Assembly (NCBI GenBank): GCA_020852175.1
Contig: JADZBH010000051.1
Span: 21,943 to 85,942, forward strand
DNA length: 64,000 nucleotides
Direction: 5' to 3'
Source of the DNA: Bryobacterales bacterium
Lineage (GTDB): Bacteria > Acidobacteriota > Terriglobia > Bryobacterales > Bryobacteraceae
Shown: one piece after another, positions 1 through 8,603 of the stretch
Numbering within the stretch: position 1 is the stretch's first letter
How the letters are laid out: each line of letters starts with the position of its first letter
Notes under the pieces: model-generated
What the model was told of the DNA's origin: nothing
Databases searched by the model: none
Seen by the model: only the letters and a program-made list of their open reading frames with translations
Translations under genes and position numbers: made by a program

Positions 1-143
1 AGCACAAGAAGGGCCTCATGACCAAGCTGGAATACCGCCGCGACTGGTCGAACGTGCCCTACTACCAGGACAGCACGGGCGGCCTGAAGAAGAGCGAGGA
101 TACGCTGGTGTTCGGCATCATCGCCTACTTCGGACCGAAGTAG
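1..143 (+). CDS. C-terminal end of an outer-membrane beta-barrel protein (OmpL/BBP2-like), partial
   Basis: Only the last 46 codons are inside the window; the frame runs from base 3 to a TAG at 141-143. The peptide alternates charged and hydrophobic residues (LEYRRDWSN, then DTLVFGIIAYFGPK) as in the last two strands of an outer-membrane barrel. The DTLxxGxxAxFGPK ending resembles the putative beta-barrel porin 2 (OmpL-like) proteins common in Acidobacteriota. The family call comes from this short tail only. A gap of 11 bases separates it from the convergent methyltransferase. Confidence 0.55.
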   Translation, partial: HKKGLMTKLEYRRDWSNVPYYQDSTGGLKKSEDTLVFGIIAYFGPK

Positions 144-154
144 CGCCCGCGCGG

Positions 155-862
155 CTATTGCTTGAAGAACCAGAGCCAGAAGTACTGCTGGTTGGCGCCA
201 TGGCGGTGGCGCGGCTCGAACCCGGTCTTTCCGGCCAACTCCACCGCCTGTGCGTCGGAGAAAGTAACGCCGATCCAGGTATCGCCGGGCGTGGATTCAT
301 AGACGATGCCATCCTGCTCGACATAGCCCTGCACCTGAAACTTGAACAGCGCCCCGGGACGCAGCAAACGTGACACCTCGCGGACGTAGTTCTCAATCAC
401 CTCCCGGCTAGGGATGTGCTGGAAAACGATGGTGGAGAAGGCGAAGTCAACCGAGCCATCGGCCACATGCGGATTCAACACGCCGAGGTCCGTGCCGTTG
501 TTCTGATAGGCGTGCGCATTGGGGCGATCCGCCAGGAAGGCCCGGGCGCGGGCGATCATCTCGCCGCTGATGTCCACGGCGTGGACCTCGCCGAACACCC
601 CGGCCAGGGCGCGCGTGACGCGTCCCGCGCCGCAGCCGATCTCCAGCACGCGCATCTGTTTGGGATCCTTGCCCTGGCAGATATTGCCCATGTCGGTCAG
701 GATCTCTTCGGCCACGGTCCGCTCGCCCGAAGCGATGAACTGCTCGTCCGTCCAGTCCTCCCGTTCCGTGTTCACGTAGAAGCGGGCATTCTCCCGGGCG
801 CGTTCGTCCCAGTCGCGGCGCATCTTTTCCAATTGCTCTTCGGGCGTAAGTGGCGGGGTCAT
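155..862 (-). CDS. class I SAM-dependent methyltransferase
   Basis: A 235-residue cytosolic protein. The SAM-binding motif I is clear near residue 72 (VLEIGCGAGRVTRAL), followed by an acidic strand-2 end (VHAVDIS) and a DFAFSTIVFQHIP segment matching motif IV of Methyltransf_11/25 proteins. The substrate cannot be told from sequence. The N-terminal 50 residues are charged and helical, and an ATG preceded directly by a purine-rich GAAGGAAGGA supports the start. It lies alone between a convergent barrel gene and the oppositely oriented tRNA-Ala gene, so no operon partner hints at its substrate. Confidence 0.85.
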   Translation of the reverse strand: MTPPLTPEEQLEKMRRDWDERARENARFYVNTEREDWTDEQFIASGERTVAEEILTDMGNICQGKDPKQMRVLEIGCGAGRVTRALAGVFGEVHAVDISGEMIARARAFLADRPNAHAYQNNGTDLGVLNPHVADGSVDFAFSTIVFQHIPSREVIENYVREVSRLLRPGALFKFQVQGYVEQDGIVYESTPGDTWIGVTFSDAQAVELAGKTGFEPRHRHGANQQYFWLWFFKQ

Positions 863-922
863 TCCTTCCTTCTATGGTCGCAAGGACGGCCCCATTCTGC
901 ACGGCCTGGCTCAGAGACGGCA

Positions 923-931
923 TGTTATATT
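923..931 (+). promoter_or_regulatory. probable extended -10 promoter of tRNA-Ala
   Basis: TGTTATATT reads as an extended -10 element (TG, one base, TATATT; five of six matches to TATAAT). It lies 16 bases before the mature tRNA 5' end, which leaves room for a start about 10 bases upstream of the tRNA. No good -35 hexamer lies 16-18 bases further upstream, as is usual for extended -10 promoters. Inference from position and match only. Confidence 0.5.
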
Positions 932-947
932 GAAGAGGAACTCGTGT

Positions 948-1023
948 GGGCGGCTAGCTCAGTTGGGAGAGCACCACGTTCGCAACGTGGGGGTCGTGGG
1001 TTCGAATCCCATGCCGTCCACCA
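948..1023 (+). tRNA. tRNA-Ala (anticodon CGC)
   Basis: A 76-base cloverleaf folds by eye: acceptor GGGCGGC pairs with GCCGTCC, with a G3-U70 wobble that is the alanine identity element; the D-stem is GCTC/GAGC; the anticodon stem is CCACG/CGTGG with loop TTCGCAA; the T-stem is GTGGG/CCCAT around TTCGAAT. The anticodon at 981-983 is CGC, reading GCG codons. The discriminator is A1020 and CCA is encoded at 1021-1023. Confidence 0.97.
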
Positions 1024-1066
1024 ACACGAGTCTGTCCGGTACTTCCCCTCCCTCCGCCAGCCAGAT

Positions 1067-1822
1067 TCAGCGCGTTGTGTAGCCGCCGTTGGCGAAGATC
1101 GTCTGGCCGGTGATCCACCAACCGTCCGTGACGAGAAACCTCACCAACGGAACGATATCCTCGATCTTCGTGAGGCCGCCAAGCGCCGATGCCGAAGTGT
1201 GATAGACAACGGCCTCCGGCGTCTCCTGCCCGTAAAAAAACGGTGTGTCCATGGGTCCTGGACCAACGGCGGTCACGGAGATGCCACGCGCTCCGAACTC
1301 CTTCGATGCGGCGCGCGTGAAATGCTCCACCGGAGCCTTCATACCGCCGTAGGTGGAATAGAGGCCAGTGTAAGCCGCCAGCAAAGAGGTGACGATGGTG
1401 CAGATTTTACCCCTGTCGTTCAAGTGACGCCCGGCTTCCTGGAGGAAGAAATAGGCGGCCTTCGAGTTGATGGCGGCCATTGAGTCGTACTCGGCCTCGT
1501 TGGTCTCCAGGAACGGTTTCTTCAAGACCTTGCCCACGGTGTTGACGGCAATGTCGATGCCGCCGAAACGCTTTCTGGCCTCGGCGAACACGGCGGCCAC
1601 CTCGGCCGGACGCGTGTAGTCGGCCTGAACTGCGAAGGCTTCGCCTCCCGAGCCCCGGATGGCTGCCACGGTGGCCTCGGCATCGGGCCGGGTGGAGTCG
1701 CTGTTGTAGTGCACGCAGACGCGTGCTCCATCGTTGGCGAAGGTCCTGCTGATGAGGCCCCCCAGATTCTTCGCACCGCCTCCAATGACGGCTGACTTCC
1801 CTTGTAGCGAGTGTTCACCCAT
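1067..1822 (-). CDS. SDR family NAD(P)-dependent oxidoreductase
   Basis: A 251-residue classical short-chain dehydrogenase. The cofactor loop near residue 13 reads GGGAKNLGG in place of the usual TGxxxGxG. It is followed by the NTVG segment (for NNAG), a Ser in VTSLLA, and the catalytic YxxxK (YGGMK). The C-terminus ends ITGQTIFANGGYTTR, typical of FabG-like enzymes. The frame stays open far upstream, but the ATG at 1822 is chosen because the conserved fold begins a few residues later and AGGAAGGG lies upstream. It is divergent from the AraC-type regulator at 1908, a common arrangement for a regulator and its target. Substrate unknown. Confidence 0.85.
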   Translation of the reverse strand: MGEHSLQGKSAVIGGGAKNLGGLISRTFANDGARVCVHYNSDSTRPDAEATVAAIRGSGGEAFAVQADYTRPAEVAAVFAEARKRFGGIDIAVNTVGKVLKKPFLETNEAEYDSMAAINSKAAYFFLQEAGRHLNDRGKICTIVTSLLAAYTGLYSTYGGMKAPVEHFTRAASKEFGARGISVTAVGPGPMDTPFFYGQETPEAVVYHTSASALGGLTKIEDIVPLVRFLVTDGWWITGQTIFANGGYTTR

Positions 1823-1907
1823 ACTGAATGAATCCCTTCCTCGATGTTCCGCTCTGGCGGCGCTTCGAAACCATCGTCGGGCAGGTATAACGAAGGACGC
1901 TTCCAAA
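1823..1907. promoter_or_regulatory. divergent promoter region, SDR / AraC-type regulator
   Basis: This 85-base gap is the only space between two genes transcribed away from each other, so both promoters and the regulator's operator most likely lie here or just inside the coding ends. A TATAAC element is present at 1886-1891, but a start placed from it would fall inside the apparent ribosome site of the plus-strand gene, so I do not assign it. I saw no clear inverted repeat. Confidence 0.35.
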
Positions 1908-2834
1908 ATGTCCGCTGGGCTTACACATTCTCCGGGCGAGGAGTGGCCGCTTTCGTCCGGCGGGGCGCCGCGATTGCTATGCGAAGGCCGCTGGCCGGGC
2001 ATCGGCTTCGCGGTCAAGGAACAGGACATCTCCCGGTCCATAACCTGGGCCATTCACGATGAACGCCACGCCGTGGTGGTTCATCTGGGAGGGCCCATTT
2101 GCCGGCTCGAAACCGAACTGGCTGGCGTTGGTTCGGTGATGGAGCCGCCGTTGCCCGGCGAAGTGTGGCTGGTACCCGCGCGGGAGCGCTACTCCAGCCT
2201 GGCGCAAGGTGGAGTTGTACGCTACGCGGAACTCTTCCTCGACACCCGAGTTCCGGGCGGGCTCTTGGAATCCTGCCGGCTGCGGCCGCTCGCCGGCCAC
2301 TATGACGGTTTTTTACAGCAGGCCGTGACGCGCCTGCAACAGCTCTCTCTGGAAAAGGACGATCTGGCTGGCATGCTGTCGCACGCGCTGAGCCAGGCCG
2401 TGATGCTCCACGTTTTCCGCGAGTTCTCGCTGAACGGAGCTGGGCAGTCTCTGCAACCGGCGGGCGCGCGCCTGGATCCGCGCGCGGAACGTGCCATCGA
2501 GGAGTATGTTTGGGGGAATCTGGCCGGACCCATCACTCTGGGGAGTCTGGCTTCGGTGGTCCGTTTGGGCGTGCACGAGCTTCTCCGCCGGTTCCGCGGC
2601 TCTTTCGGCTCCACTCCGGCGCAGTACGTCATTGAGCAGCGGCTGCGGCGTGCTCGCTGGTTGCTGGCCACCACCACGCACGACATCACGCGCATTGCCC
2701 TGGACACTGGCTTTTGCAGCCACGGGCACCTCTCCACAACGTTCCACAAGCGCCTGGGCATGACGCCCAGCCAGTACCGTGCGGGCCAGCGGCGGCTGGC
2801 CGGCGCTCAGGACCGCATGCGCGTGAACAGGTAG
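1908..2834 (+). CDS. AraC family transcriptional regulator
   Basis: A 308-residue regulator. The last ~100 residues hold the two helix-turn-helix units of the AraC/XylS family: first around ITLGSLASVVRLGVHELLRRF, then DITRIALDTGFCSHGHLSTTFHKRLGMTPSQYR. The second contains the conserved GF-S-HLS-FK-GMTPSQYR pattern. The N-terminal ~190 residues have no recognised ligand domain beyond a cupin-like look. ATG 1908 follows GAAGGA with good spacing. The gene ends 28 bases inside the end of the convergent lptFG gene. Control of the adjacent SDR gene is inferred from the divergent layout. Confidence 0.88.
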   Translation: MSAGLTHSPGEEWPLSSGGAPRLLCEGRWPGIGFAVKEQDISRSITWAIHDERHAVVVHLGGPICRLETELAGVGSVMEPPLPGEVWLVPARERYSSLAQGGVVRYAELFLDTRVPGGLLESCRLRPLAGHYDGFLQQAVTRLQQLSLEKDDLAGMLSHALSQAVMLHVFREFSLNGAGQSLQPAGARLDPRAERAIEEYVWGNLAGPITLGSLASVVRLGVHELLRRFRGSFGSTPAQYVIEQRLRRARWLLATTTHDITRIALDTGFCSHGHLSTTFHKRLGMTPSQYRAGQRRLAGAQDRMRVNR

Positions 2835-5158
2835 AGTCCGGCGAGCGAGAACAGCGCATCGGGCGACCAGGCGGCGACGGCGGCGGGCAACTCCGCCAGG
2901 TTGCCGATCTCCTCGAACATCCGTGAACTGGCCCAATACGCAATGGCAATGGCGAAGCTGACGCCTACTCCGGCCAATGCGCCGCGATTCCCGGTGAGGA
3001 ACGCGAAAGGCACCGATATCAGCGCCATGATGAGTACGAAAAGGGGCACGGAAAACTTCTTGTGGTACTGCACCTTCAGGCGCACGGTATCGAAGCCCGC
3101 CTGCTGCAATTCACGAATATAGCGGCTCAGGTCGATGAAGTTGAGCTGCTTCTCCTGCTTCACCTCCTTCAAAAACCAGGAGGGCGCCTCGGCGATCTCC
3201 TTGAACAGGCTGGCGGTGAAGGTCCGATATTCGCTCACGCGCACGCCGTCAAAGTCGCGCACCCAGCCGTTCTGGAAGATCCACCCCTTCACGCGCGGCT
3301 CCCAGGAGGCGGACTCAGCGGATATGTGACGGCGCAGCCGGAAGGTTTGGGGGTCGATTTCGTAGACGTTCACGCCGGCCATGACGAGTGCGTTCGAGTC
3401 GAAATATCTGTAGTAAAAAATGCGCGAGCCCTCGCCGTAAATCCATTTGCGGTCGGGCCGCAGGTAGGTTTGCACGGGGCGTCCCTTGATCTCGTTCAGA
3501 ATCCCGTCCTGAATGCGGTTGGCCTCGGGGATGTAGTAGTGATCGAAGGCGAACAGCCCGCCGCTCATGACGGTGGCGGTTAGAAGGATGGGCACCGAGA
3601 GGCGGTAGAGGCTGACGCCGCAGGCTTTCATGGCCACCACCTCATTGTTCTTGGCGAGGATGCCGAAGGTGACCAGCACGGCCGCCAGAACGCTCATGGG
3701 CGCCGAATCGTAGATGAGCTTGGGCGTGAGGAACAGGTGATAGGTGGCCACCTTCTGCCAGGAGATGCCGCGCGAGAAGATGTCGCCCAGCAGTTCAAAG
3801 AAGATGAACACGTGGGCCATCAGCACGAAGCTGGCAAGCAGCATGGCGAAGTAGAAAAGAAACTCGCCCAGGACATAGGTATCGACCACGCCGGGCAGCA
3901 GCGGAATGCGCAGGCGGCGTAGCGAGGCGGCGCGGCGGCTGCTTCTGGGAAACCGCTCGCGAATGGCGGACCACAGATCGCCGGCACGCCGGGAGAGATG
4001 GGCGAGGAAGTCGCGGTCGCCGGGGCGCTCGATGCCGAACAGCATGAGCAGGCCGGCCAGGGCATAGATCACGTTGGGCAGCCAGACGGCAAGCTCGACG
4101 GGCGCCTTGTCCTGCTGCGCCAGTTTGATGAGGCTGATCTGCATCATCCAGTAGAGAAAGACGAGGGCGACGGTGATCACCATGGCGCCGGACTTACCGC
4201 CCTTGCGCGTGGATACGCCGATCGGGATGCCGATGACAGCCAGGAGCAGGCAGGCGATGGGAAAGGCAAAACGCTGATGAAGTTCGACACGGGCATCGCG
4301 GCCGCGGGCGCTGCCGGTTTCGGCGCGCACGGCTTTCAGCAGCGGCAGCGTGTCCATGGCGACCCAGGCCTTGGCGCTCTGCTCCTCGCGCGGCTTGGCC
4401 TGCAGAAGCTGATCGCCCCTGGGCGAGTAGGTGTTGTAGTAGACGCCCGGGTCGGCGCCCACCTGATGGGAACTGGCCCCCGTCATGGAGAGCTGAATCG
4501 AGTTGCGAATGGGATCGGGGACGGCGATGGCCTCCGTGGCGACGGTGATGGCCGGGGAGTCGGCATAGCTGCCGCCGCCGGCGCGCTCCTCGGGCGGAGT
4601 GAGGTCGGCGATGAAGACGTTGCGCCACTTGGCGACCGTCCCGGGCAGGGCGATGACGTCGCCGACGTAGAGAATGGTGTTCGAACTGGTGAACTGTTCG
4701 GCGAACACGCGAGGTTGGATTTCAGCCGAAAGCTGCTTGGCGATGAGCGTATTGAAGACGCGGACGGTTTCGCGGATGGAGAGCGGTGTGAGCCAGAGCG
4801 ACGAAGCGCCCGCGAGCATCGTCATCAGGGCGGCGAACATCAGGATGGGCCGGGCGACCGTGCGGCTGGGTACGCCCGCGGCGCGCATGGCTGTGATTTC
4901 GCCATCGGAAGACATCCGGCCCAGTCCCACCAGAACGCCAACCAACGTGCCGATGGGCAGTGCAAAGCTGAGCACCGGCGGCAGTACCAGCGCGAAGAGA
5001 TAGCCGGCCATCTTGGGGGTGGCCGAACCGCGCAGAAGTATTTCGAAGTATTTGCCGCTGTTCAGCTTCTGCAGGAAGATTACGAAGGCGAACAGCACCG
5101 TGCCCAGTACGGCGGCCGAGGCCACCTCGCGGAACACGGTACGCGTCAGCAGGCGCAT
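2807..5158 (-). CDS. LptF-LptG fusion permease of the lipopolysaccharide exporter
   Basis: LptF and LptG are normally two ~360-residue inner-membrane permeases that partner the LptB ATPase to pull LPS from the inner membrane towards LptC/LptA. This 783-residue protein contains both YjgP/YjgQ units in tandem. Unit one starts at MRLLTRTVFREVASAAVLG and ends near residue 385 after its last membrane pair. A basic linker follows (residues ~385-415, rich in RR). Unit two starts near residue 415 at DTYVLGEFLFYF and ends LAGLYLFTRMRS. Each unit has the expected two N-terminal helices, a periplasmic beta-rich domain and C-terminal helices. It is the last gene of the minus run, 9 bases after the TldD-like gene. 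Confidence 0.9.
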   Translation of the reverse strand: MRLLTRTVFREVASAAVLGTVLFAFVIFLQKLNSGKYFEILLRGSATPKMAGYLFALVLPPVLSFALPIGTLVGVLVGLGRMSSDGEITAMRAAGVPSRTVARPILMFAALMTMLAGASSLWLTPLSIRETVRVFNTLIAKQLSAEIQPRVFAEQFTSSNTILYVGDVIALPGTVAKWRNVFIADLTPPEERAGGGSYADSPAITVATEAIAVPDPIRNSIQLSMTGASSHQVGADPGVYYNTYSPRGDQLLQAKPREEQSAKAWVAMDTLPLLKAVRAETGSARGRDARVELHQRFAFPIACLLLAVIGIPIGVSTRKGGKSGAMVITVALVFLYWMMQISLIKLAQQDKAPVELAVWLPNVIYALAGLLMLFGIERPGDRDFLAHLSRRAGDLWSAIRERFPRSSRRAASLRRLRIPLLPGVVDTYVLGEFLFYFAMLLASFVLMAHVFIFFELLGDIFSRGISWQKVATYHLFLTPKLIYDSAPMSVLAAVLVTFGILAKNNEVVAMKACGVSLYRLSVPILLTATVMSGGLFAFDHYYIPEANRIQDGILNEIKGRPVQTYLRPDRKWIYGEGSRIFYYRYFDSNALVMAGVNVYEIDPQTFRLRRHISAESASWEPRVKGWIFQNGWVRDFDGVRVSEYRTFTASLFKEIAEAPSWFLKEVKQEKQLNFIDLSRYIRELQQAGFDTVRLKVQYHKKFSVPLFVLIMALISVPFAFLTGNRGALAGVGVSFAIAIAYWASSRMFEEIGNLAELPAAVAAWSPDALFSLAGLYLFTRMRS

Positions 5159-5167
5159 AGGCGAAAA

Positions 5168-6928
5168 TCAGGAGCTGGCGGGCGGCGGCGGAACCAGTGG
5201 CAGCTTGGGCCAGTCGTCGGTGCGTTTCTCCAGCTCCATATCCTCGAACAGAACGCTGGGCGAACAGATGGTATGTGTGGTGACGTAACCTGAGGGCGAG
5301 AGGGAGGCGAGCGAGCCACCCTGGCCGATGTAGTCAAAAACGGTTTCGTCATCGGCCGCCGCGAAGATATCGCGCAGCGAACGCGAGCTCACGCCCCGGA
5401 AGCGAAGTCCGCGTACGAGTTCTTCACGGCCATCGGGATAGACACGGTAAACCAGCGTGGGCAGGCTGACGAGATTGCCGCCGCCGCGCTGTCCGTTGGC
5501 CTGGGCGAGCGTGCGCAACTCCTGCATGGAGGCGGCCACGGGAAGATCGAGTTTGCGGATCAGCAGGCCGAAGGCCTTGCCCCGCTGTTGGATCATCTCG
5601 ACCAGCTTTTTCTTCAGTTCTTCGAGCGGCACCGTTTGCTGGGCCTTCACGAACAGGTTGCTGAACGAGGCCACCGCGCCTCCGAAGGGGCCGGGAAGGC
5701 GGGCGCGGCCGTTGGAACCCTCAAATCCGCGAATGGGCGTACGGCTCAGCAAGAAGGCCTTGAGGGTTCCCTTTTCGACAACCCTCAGCGGAATGGGCTT
5801 GATGCCCTCACCGTCCACGGGGTAGGAGCCGAACAGGGGACGGCCTTTGTAGGCGGTCTGCGTGGGATCGTCAACGGCGTCCATCCATTCGGGCAGGATA
5901 CGGGAGCCGATGCGGCCCTCCAATTCGCTGGCGGCCATGGGAGCCGGACGTCCAGGCTCGGCGACGGGCTTGCGCATGGGGGCGAGGTGGGCGCCCAGCA
6001 GTTGGGCAAACAGTTGAGGCGAGGCCAGACCCTCAACCAGAACGGGACCGGAATAGTCCTCCTCGGCGGGGGCCTTCCACAGCGCCGTGACGTTGGAGGC
6101 GATCTCCTCGGCGCTTTTGCGCATGACATCCTCGCCGGGCAGCCCGGAAAGGTCGCGGCCGGCAAAGACAAGCGCGTCGTGTAGAGGCATGCCGTCGGCG
6201 GCTTGGGCATCGGCGCGCAGACGCAGGCTGAACAGGTTGTCGGCCATGCGGATGGCGGCGCCATCGGTGTTCACGAGATACGCGGTGGAATACCCCGCCG
6301 AGAACTCAACGCCGGAGTTCAGTACCTGAGGGAACCTGTCGAACACGGCCGAGATGCGCCGCGTACGTTCCTTCCAGGAGTTCTCGTCAAGTTGAATGGC
6401 TTGGCGGGGTTCGATGTACCGGACGGGCTCGGCCTTGGCGAAATCGTTCAGCTTTTCCTGCTGGGTGACGTTCTGCAAAGCGGCGCGTTTGCGGGCGATG
6501 GACTGGAGAGCGCCCTTGTAGGCGCGATCGGCGGCAAGCCAGAATTCGCGGCGCAGTACGGTTGGACCGGCTTCGAGCGGGATGCGGCCGCCACTCATGC
6601 GGCCTCCGAAAAGCTGGCTGAAGAGGTAGTTCGTGTTATCGAACTCCGGCGAACCGGTGCGAATCTGGATGCGGGGAAGGCGGGCGCGTCCGGAACTGGC
6701 GTTGATGAGCGCGCCCAGGACGCAACTTGCCGAATATGAGTAGGTATCGTCGAGGGCGAACTCGACGAAGTACGGCGAAGGGAGATTGGAAAGCTTGAGC
6801 GTTTTGGTACGTTCGAGTTCCTGTTGGAGAGCCTTGAGAATCTCGTCGTCGCCAACCGCGGGGTCCTGTGCGGCGAGTGCGCGGGCGGCGGCAAGCAGGG
6901 CGGCGAACTGGCGCCGTGAGATATCCAT
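5168..6928 (-). CDS. exported TldD/PmbA-like protein lacking the metallopeptidase residues
   Basis: A 586-residue paralogue of the next upstream gene. It begins with a twin-arginine-like leader (SRRQFAALLAAARALAA). The PmbA/TldD fold is followed throughout, but where the active partner has HExxxH this protein reads AQxxxA (F-A308-Q-L-L-G-A313), and the C-terminal metal-ligand cysteine region (partner: YCGAESG) reads YIGQGGS. E. coli TldE likewise lacks the metal motif and works as the partner of TldD, so I infer a structural, TldE-like role. Its ATG overlaps the TldD stop by one base (TGATG), which favours coupled translation and equal amounts. Confidence 0.85.
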   Translation of the reverse strand: MDISRRQFAALLAAARALAAQDPAVGDDEILKALQQELERTKTLKLSNLPSPYFVEFALDDTYSYSASCVLGALINASSGRARLPRIQIRTGSPEFDNTNYLFSQLFGGRMSGGRIPLEAGPTVLRREFWLAADRAYKGALQSIARKRAALQNVTQQEKLNDFAKAEPVRYIEPRQAIQLDENSWKERTRRISAVFDRFPQVLNSGVEFSAGYSTAYLVNTDGAAIRMADNLFSLRLRADAQAADGMPLHDALVFAGRDLSGLPGEDVMRKSAEEIASNVTALWKAPAEEDYSGPVLVEGLASPQLFAQLLGAHLAPMRKPVAEPGRPAPMAASELEGRIGSRILPEWMDAVDDPTQTAYKGRPLFGSYPVDGEGIKPIPLRVVEKGTLKAFLLSRTPIRGFEGSNGRARLPGPFGGAVASFSNLFVKAQQTVPLEELKKKLVEMIQQRGKAFGLLIRKLDLPVAASMQELRTLAQANGQRGGGNLVSLPTLVYRVYPDGREELVRGLRFRGVSSRSLRDIFAAADDETVFDYIGQGGSLASLSPSGYVTTHTICSPSVLFEDMELEKRTDDWPKLPLVPPPPASS

Positions 6929-8598
6929 CAGTTGGCGCCTCCGTCCGAGGGGGCCGGCAGCAGCGGGGGTTGATCGCGCGACTGATCCTTCTTCTGAATT
7001 TCGATCTCGCCGATCAGCAGCGCGGGCGAGATGGCGCTGACCGGAACCGAGCCGGATTCCGCGCCGCAGTAGCCGTTGAAGATGCCGGGCTTGTCGGAGG
7101 CGGCGAGAATCTTGGCGAAGCTGGCCAGCGGCGTCCCCACCAGATCGGCGCCGCGAACCAACTCCTCGCGGCCATCCGCATAGACCTTGTAGACAACCAG
7201 GGGAATTACCTTGAACGCCTGGAAGCCCTGGCGTCCAGTGGTGGTAAAGCCGCCGGTGATGTCCTGAAAGTAGTAGCCGTAAGGCTTGTTCTGGCGCTTG
7301 ATCTGCTCCAGCAGCATCTCACGCAGGCGCTTTTCCGGAACGGTTTGCGCGGCCTTGACGATGAGGTTGGACTGGCGCGAAACAGCCTCGGCCCCCGCCT
7401 GTTTGCGGCCATGGCCGTTGGAGTGCGGAAAGCCGGCGATGGGAGAGCGGGACATCAGGAACGTCTTCAGGATGCCGTTATCGACCAGGGTCACGCGGCG
7501 CGCGCGCACGCCTTCATCGTCGAAGTCGTACCAGCCATGGAGGTCTTCGCCCGCCATCTCGTGCAAAGTGGGATCGAAGATCACCGAGAGAAACGTGGGC
7601 AGCACGTTCTCGCCTACGCGTTTGGTGAACGTCTGGCCGTCGGTTTCGTCCTTCTGGCGGTGGCCTTCGATGCGATGGCCGAAAATTTCGTGGAAGAACA
7701 CTCCTGCGGCGCGTCCGCTGAGAATGGCGGGTCCGACATAAGGTTCGACAAGCGGCGCATCGAGCAACCGTGTGAGGTCGCGCGCCACCCGGTCGATGGC
7801 GTCTTCAATTTCCTTGTCCTGGGGAAGGTTCTTCGGATCGGCCGCGGAAAAGCTGTCCGAGGTACTGAGATCCATGCCATCGGCGGCTTTGGCCTGCGCG
7901 ACGATCATAATGCGGGCAAAGGGGCGGCCATGCTGAAGGCGCGTTCCTTCGCTGGAAACAAAGTATTTCGTCTCGCGCGTGGACGTGACCGTGATTTGCG
8001 ATGCGAGCACCTTGGGGTATTTCGAGAAGCGCGCGGAGAGTTTGCGGAGCCGGCCGGTCCATTCTTGCTCGTTGAAGACGATGGCGGCGGTGGGGATGGC
8101 AGCGGTCTCGGGCTGCTCGATGGAAAAATCGTCGGCTGCGGTGTCCTTGTCGGCGACCTTCACTTCCCGGTTCGTCTTGATGTTGGTCAGGCGCTGGGCC
8201 GAGAGCCGGTAGACACGGTCGGTTTCCGCCCAAAGACGGCGCTTAATGGCGGCGGGCGAGTTGTCGAGGGCCACCGGTGCGCCCGAGGCGAAGTCGGGCA
8301 TATCGCCGCGAATCTGATGATAATTGTCGAGCTTTGGCGAATCGAGGCGGAGCGAGACATCGAGCATGCGCTGATGCCGCTTGTGATTCGATGTGATCGC
8401 GCCCAGTACGGCGTTGAGCGACGAACTCTCCTGCTCGACGACGGAATACGAGAGGAAGTAGGGTTTGGGGTCGGCCTTGTCCTGGAGCGTAGTGAAGTTC
8501 CGGTTCAACTCTTCAGTGAGGATGGGGAGGAGGCCGGAAGGCTCGGCAGCGGAAAGGACGACTGGTAAAACGAGCGCAAAAGCGAGGATTTGCCGCAC
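6928..8598 (-). CDS. tldD: exported TldD-type zinc metallopeptidase
   Basis: A 556-residue protein with the TldD signature HExxxH at H303-E304-H308 (FFHEIFGHRIEGH) and a conserved C-terminal cysteine in GYCGAESGSVPVSA that supplies the third zinc ligand in TldD. Known TldD/TldE enzymes are cytosolic proteases that trim peptides such as microcin B17 and CcdA. Here the N-terminus MRQILAFALVLPVVLSAAEP looks like a Sec signal peptide, so the protein is probably periplasmic, which is an unusual place for this family. Five bases separate it from the exported protein upstream, and it overlaps its inactive paralogue downstream by one base. Confidence 0.9.
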   Translation of the reverse strand: MRQILAFALVLPVVLSAAEPSGLLPILTEELNRNFTTLQDKADPKPYFLSYSVVEQESSSLNAVLGAITSNHKRHQRMLDVSLRLDSPKLDNYHQIRGDMPDFASGAPVALDNSPAAIKRRLWAETDRVYRLSAQRLTNIKTNREVKVADKDTAADDFSIEQPETAAIPTAAIVFNEQEWTGRLRKLSARFSKYPKVLASQITVTSTRETKYFVSSEGTRLQHGRPFARIMIVAQAKAADGMDLSTSDSFSAADPKNLPQDKEIEDAIDRVARDLTRLLDAPLVEPYVGPAILSGRAAGVFFHEIFGHRIEGHRQKDETDGQTFTKRVGENVLPTFLSVIFDPTLHEMAGEDLHGWYDFDDEGVRARRVTLVDNGILKTFLMSRSPIAGFPHSNGHGRKQAGAEAVSRQSNLIVKAAQTVPEKRLREMLLEQIKRQNKPYGYYFQDITGGFTTTGRQGFQAFKVIPLVVYKVYADGREELVRGADLVGTPLASFAKILAASDKPGIFNGYCGAESGSVPVSAISPALLIGEIEIQKKDQSRDQPPLLPAPSDGGAN

Positions 8599-8603
8599 AA
8601 AGC

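Noticed and set aside
1908..2834. Earlier start for the AraC regulator inside the SDR gene
   Set aside because: The upstream extension from 1734 would overlap the SDR coding region and is not protein-like; ATG 1908 has a ribosome site.
3998..5293. Long plus-strand open frame opposite lptFG
   Set aside because: Rich in Gly, His, Gln and Arg with no fold; explained as an antisense shadow.
6868..8568. 566-codon plus-strand open frame opposite tldD
   Set aside because: Covers the whole antisense of a gene with intact HExxxH; composition is shadow-like.
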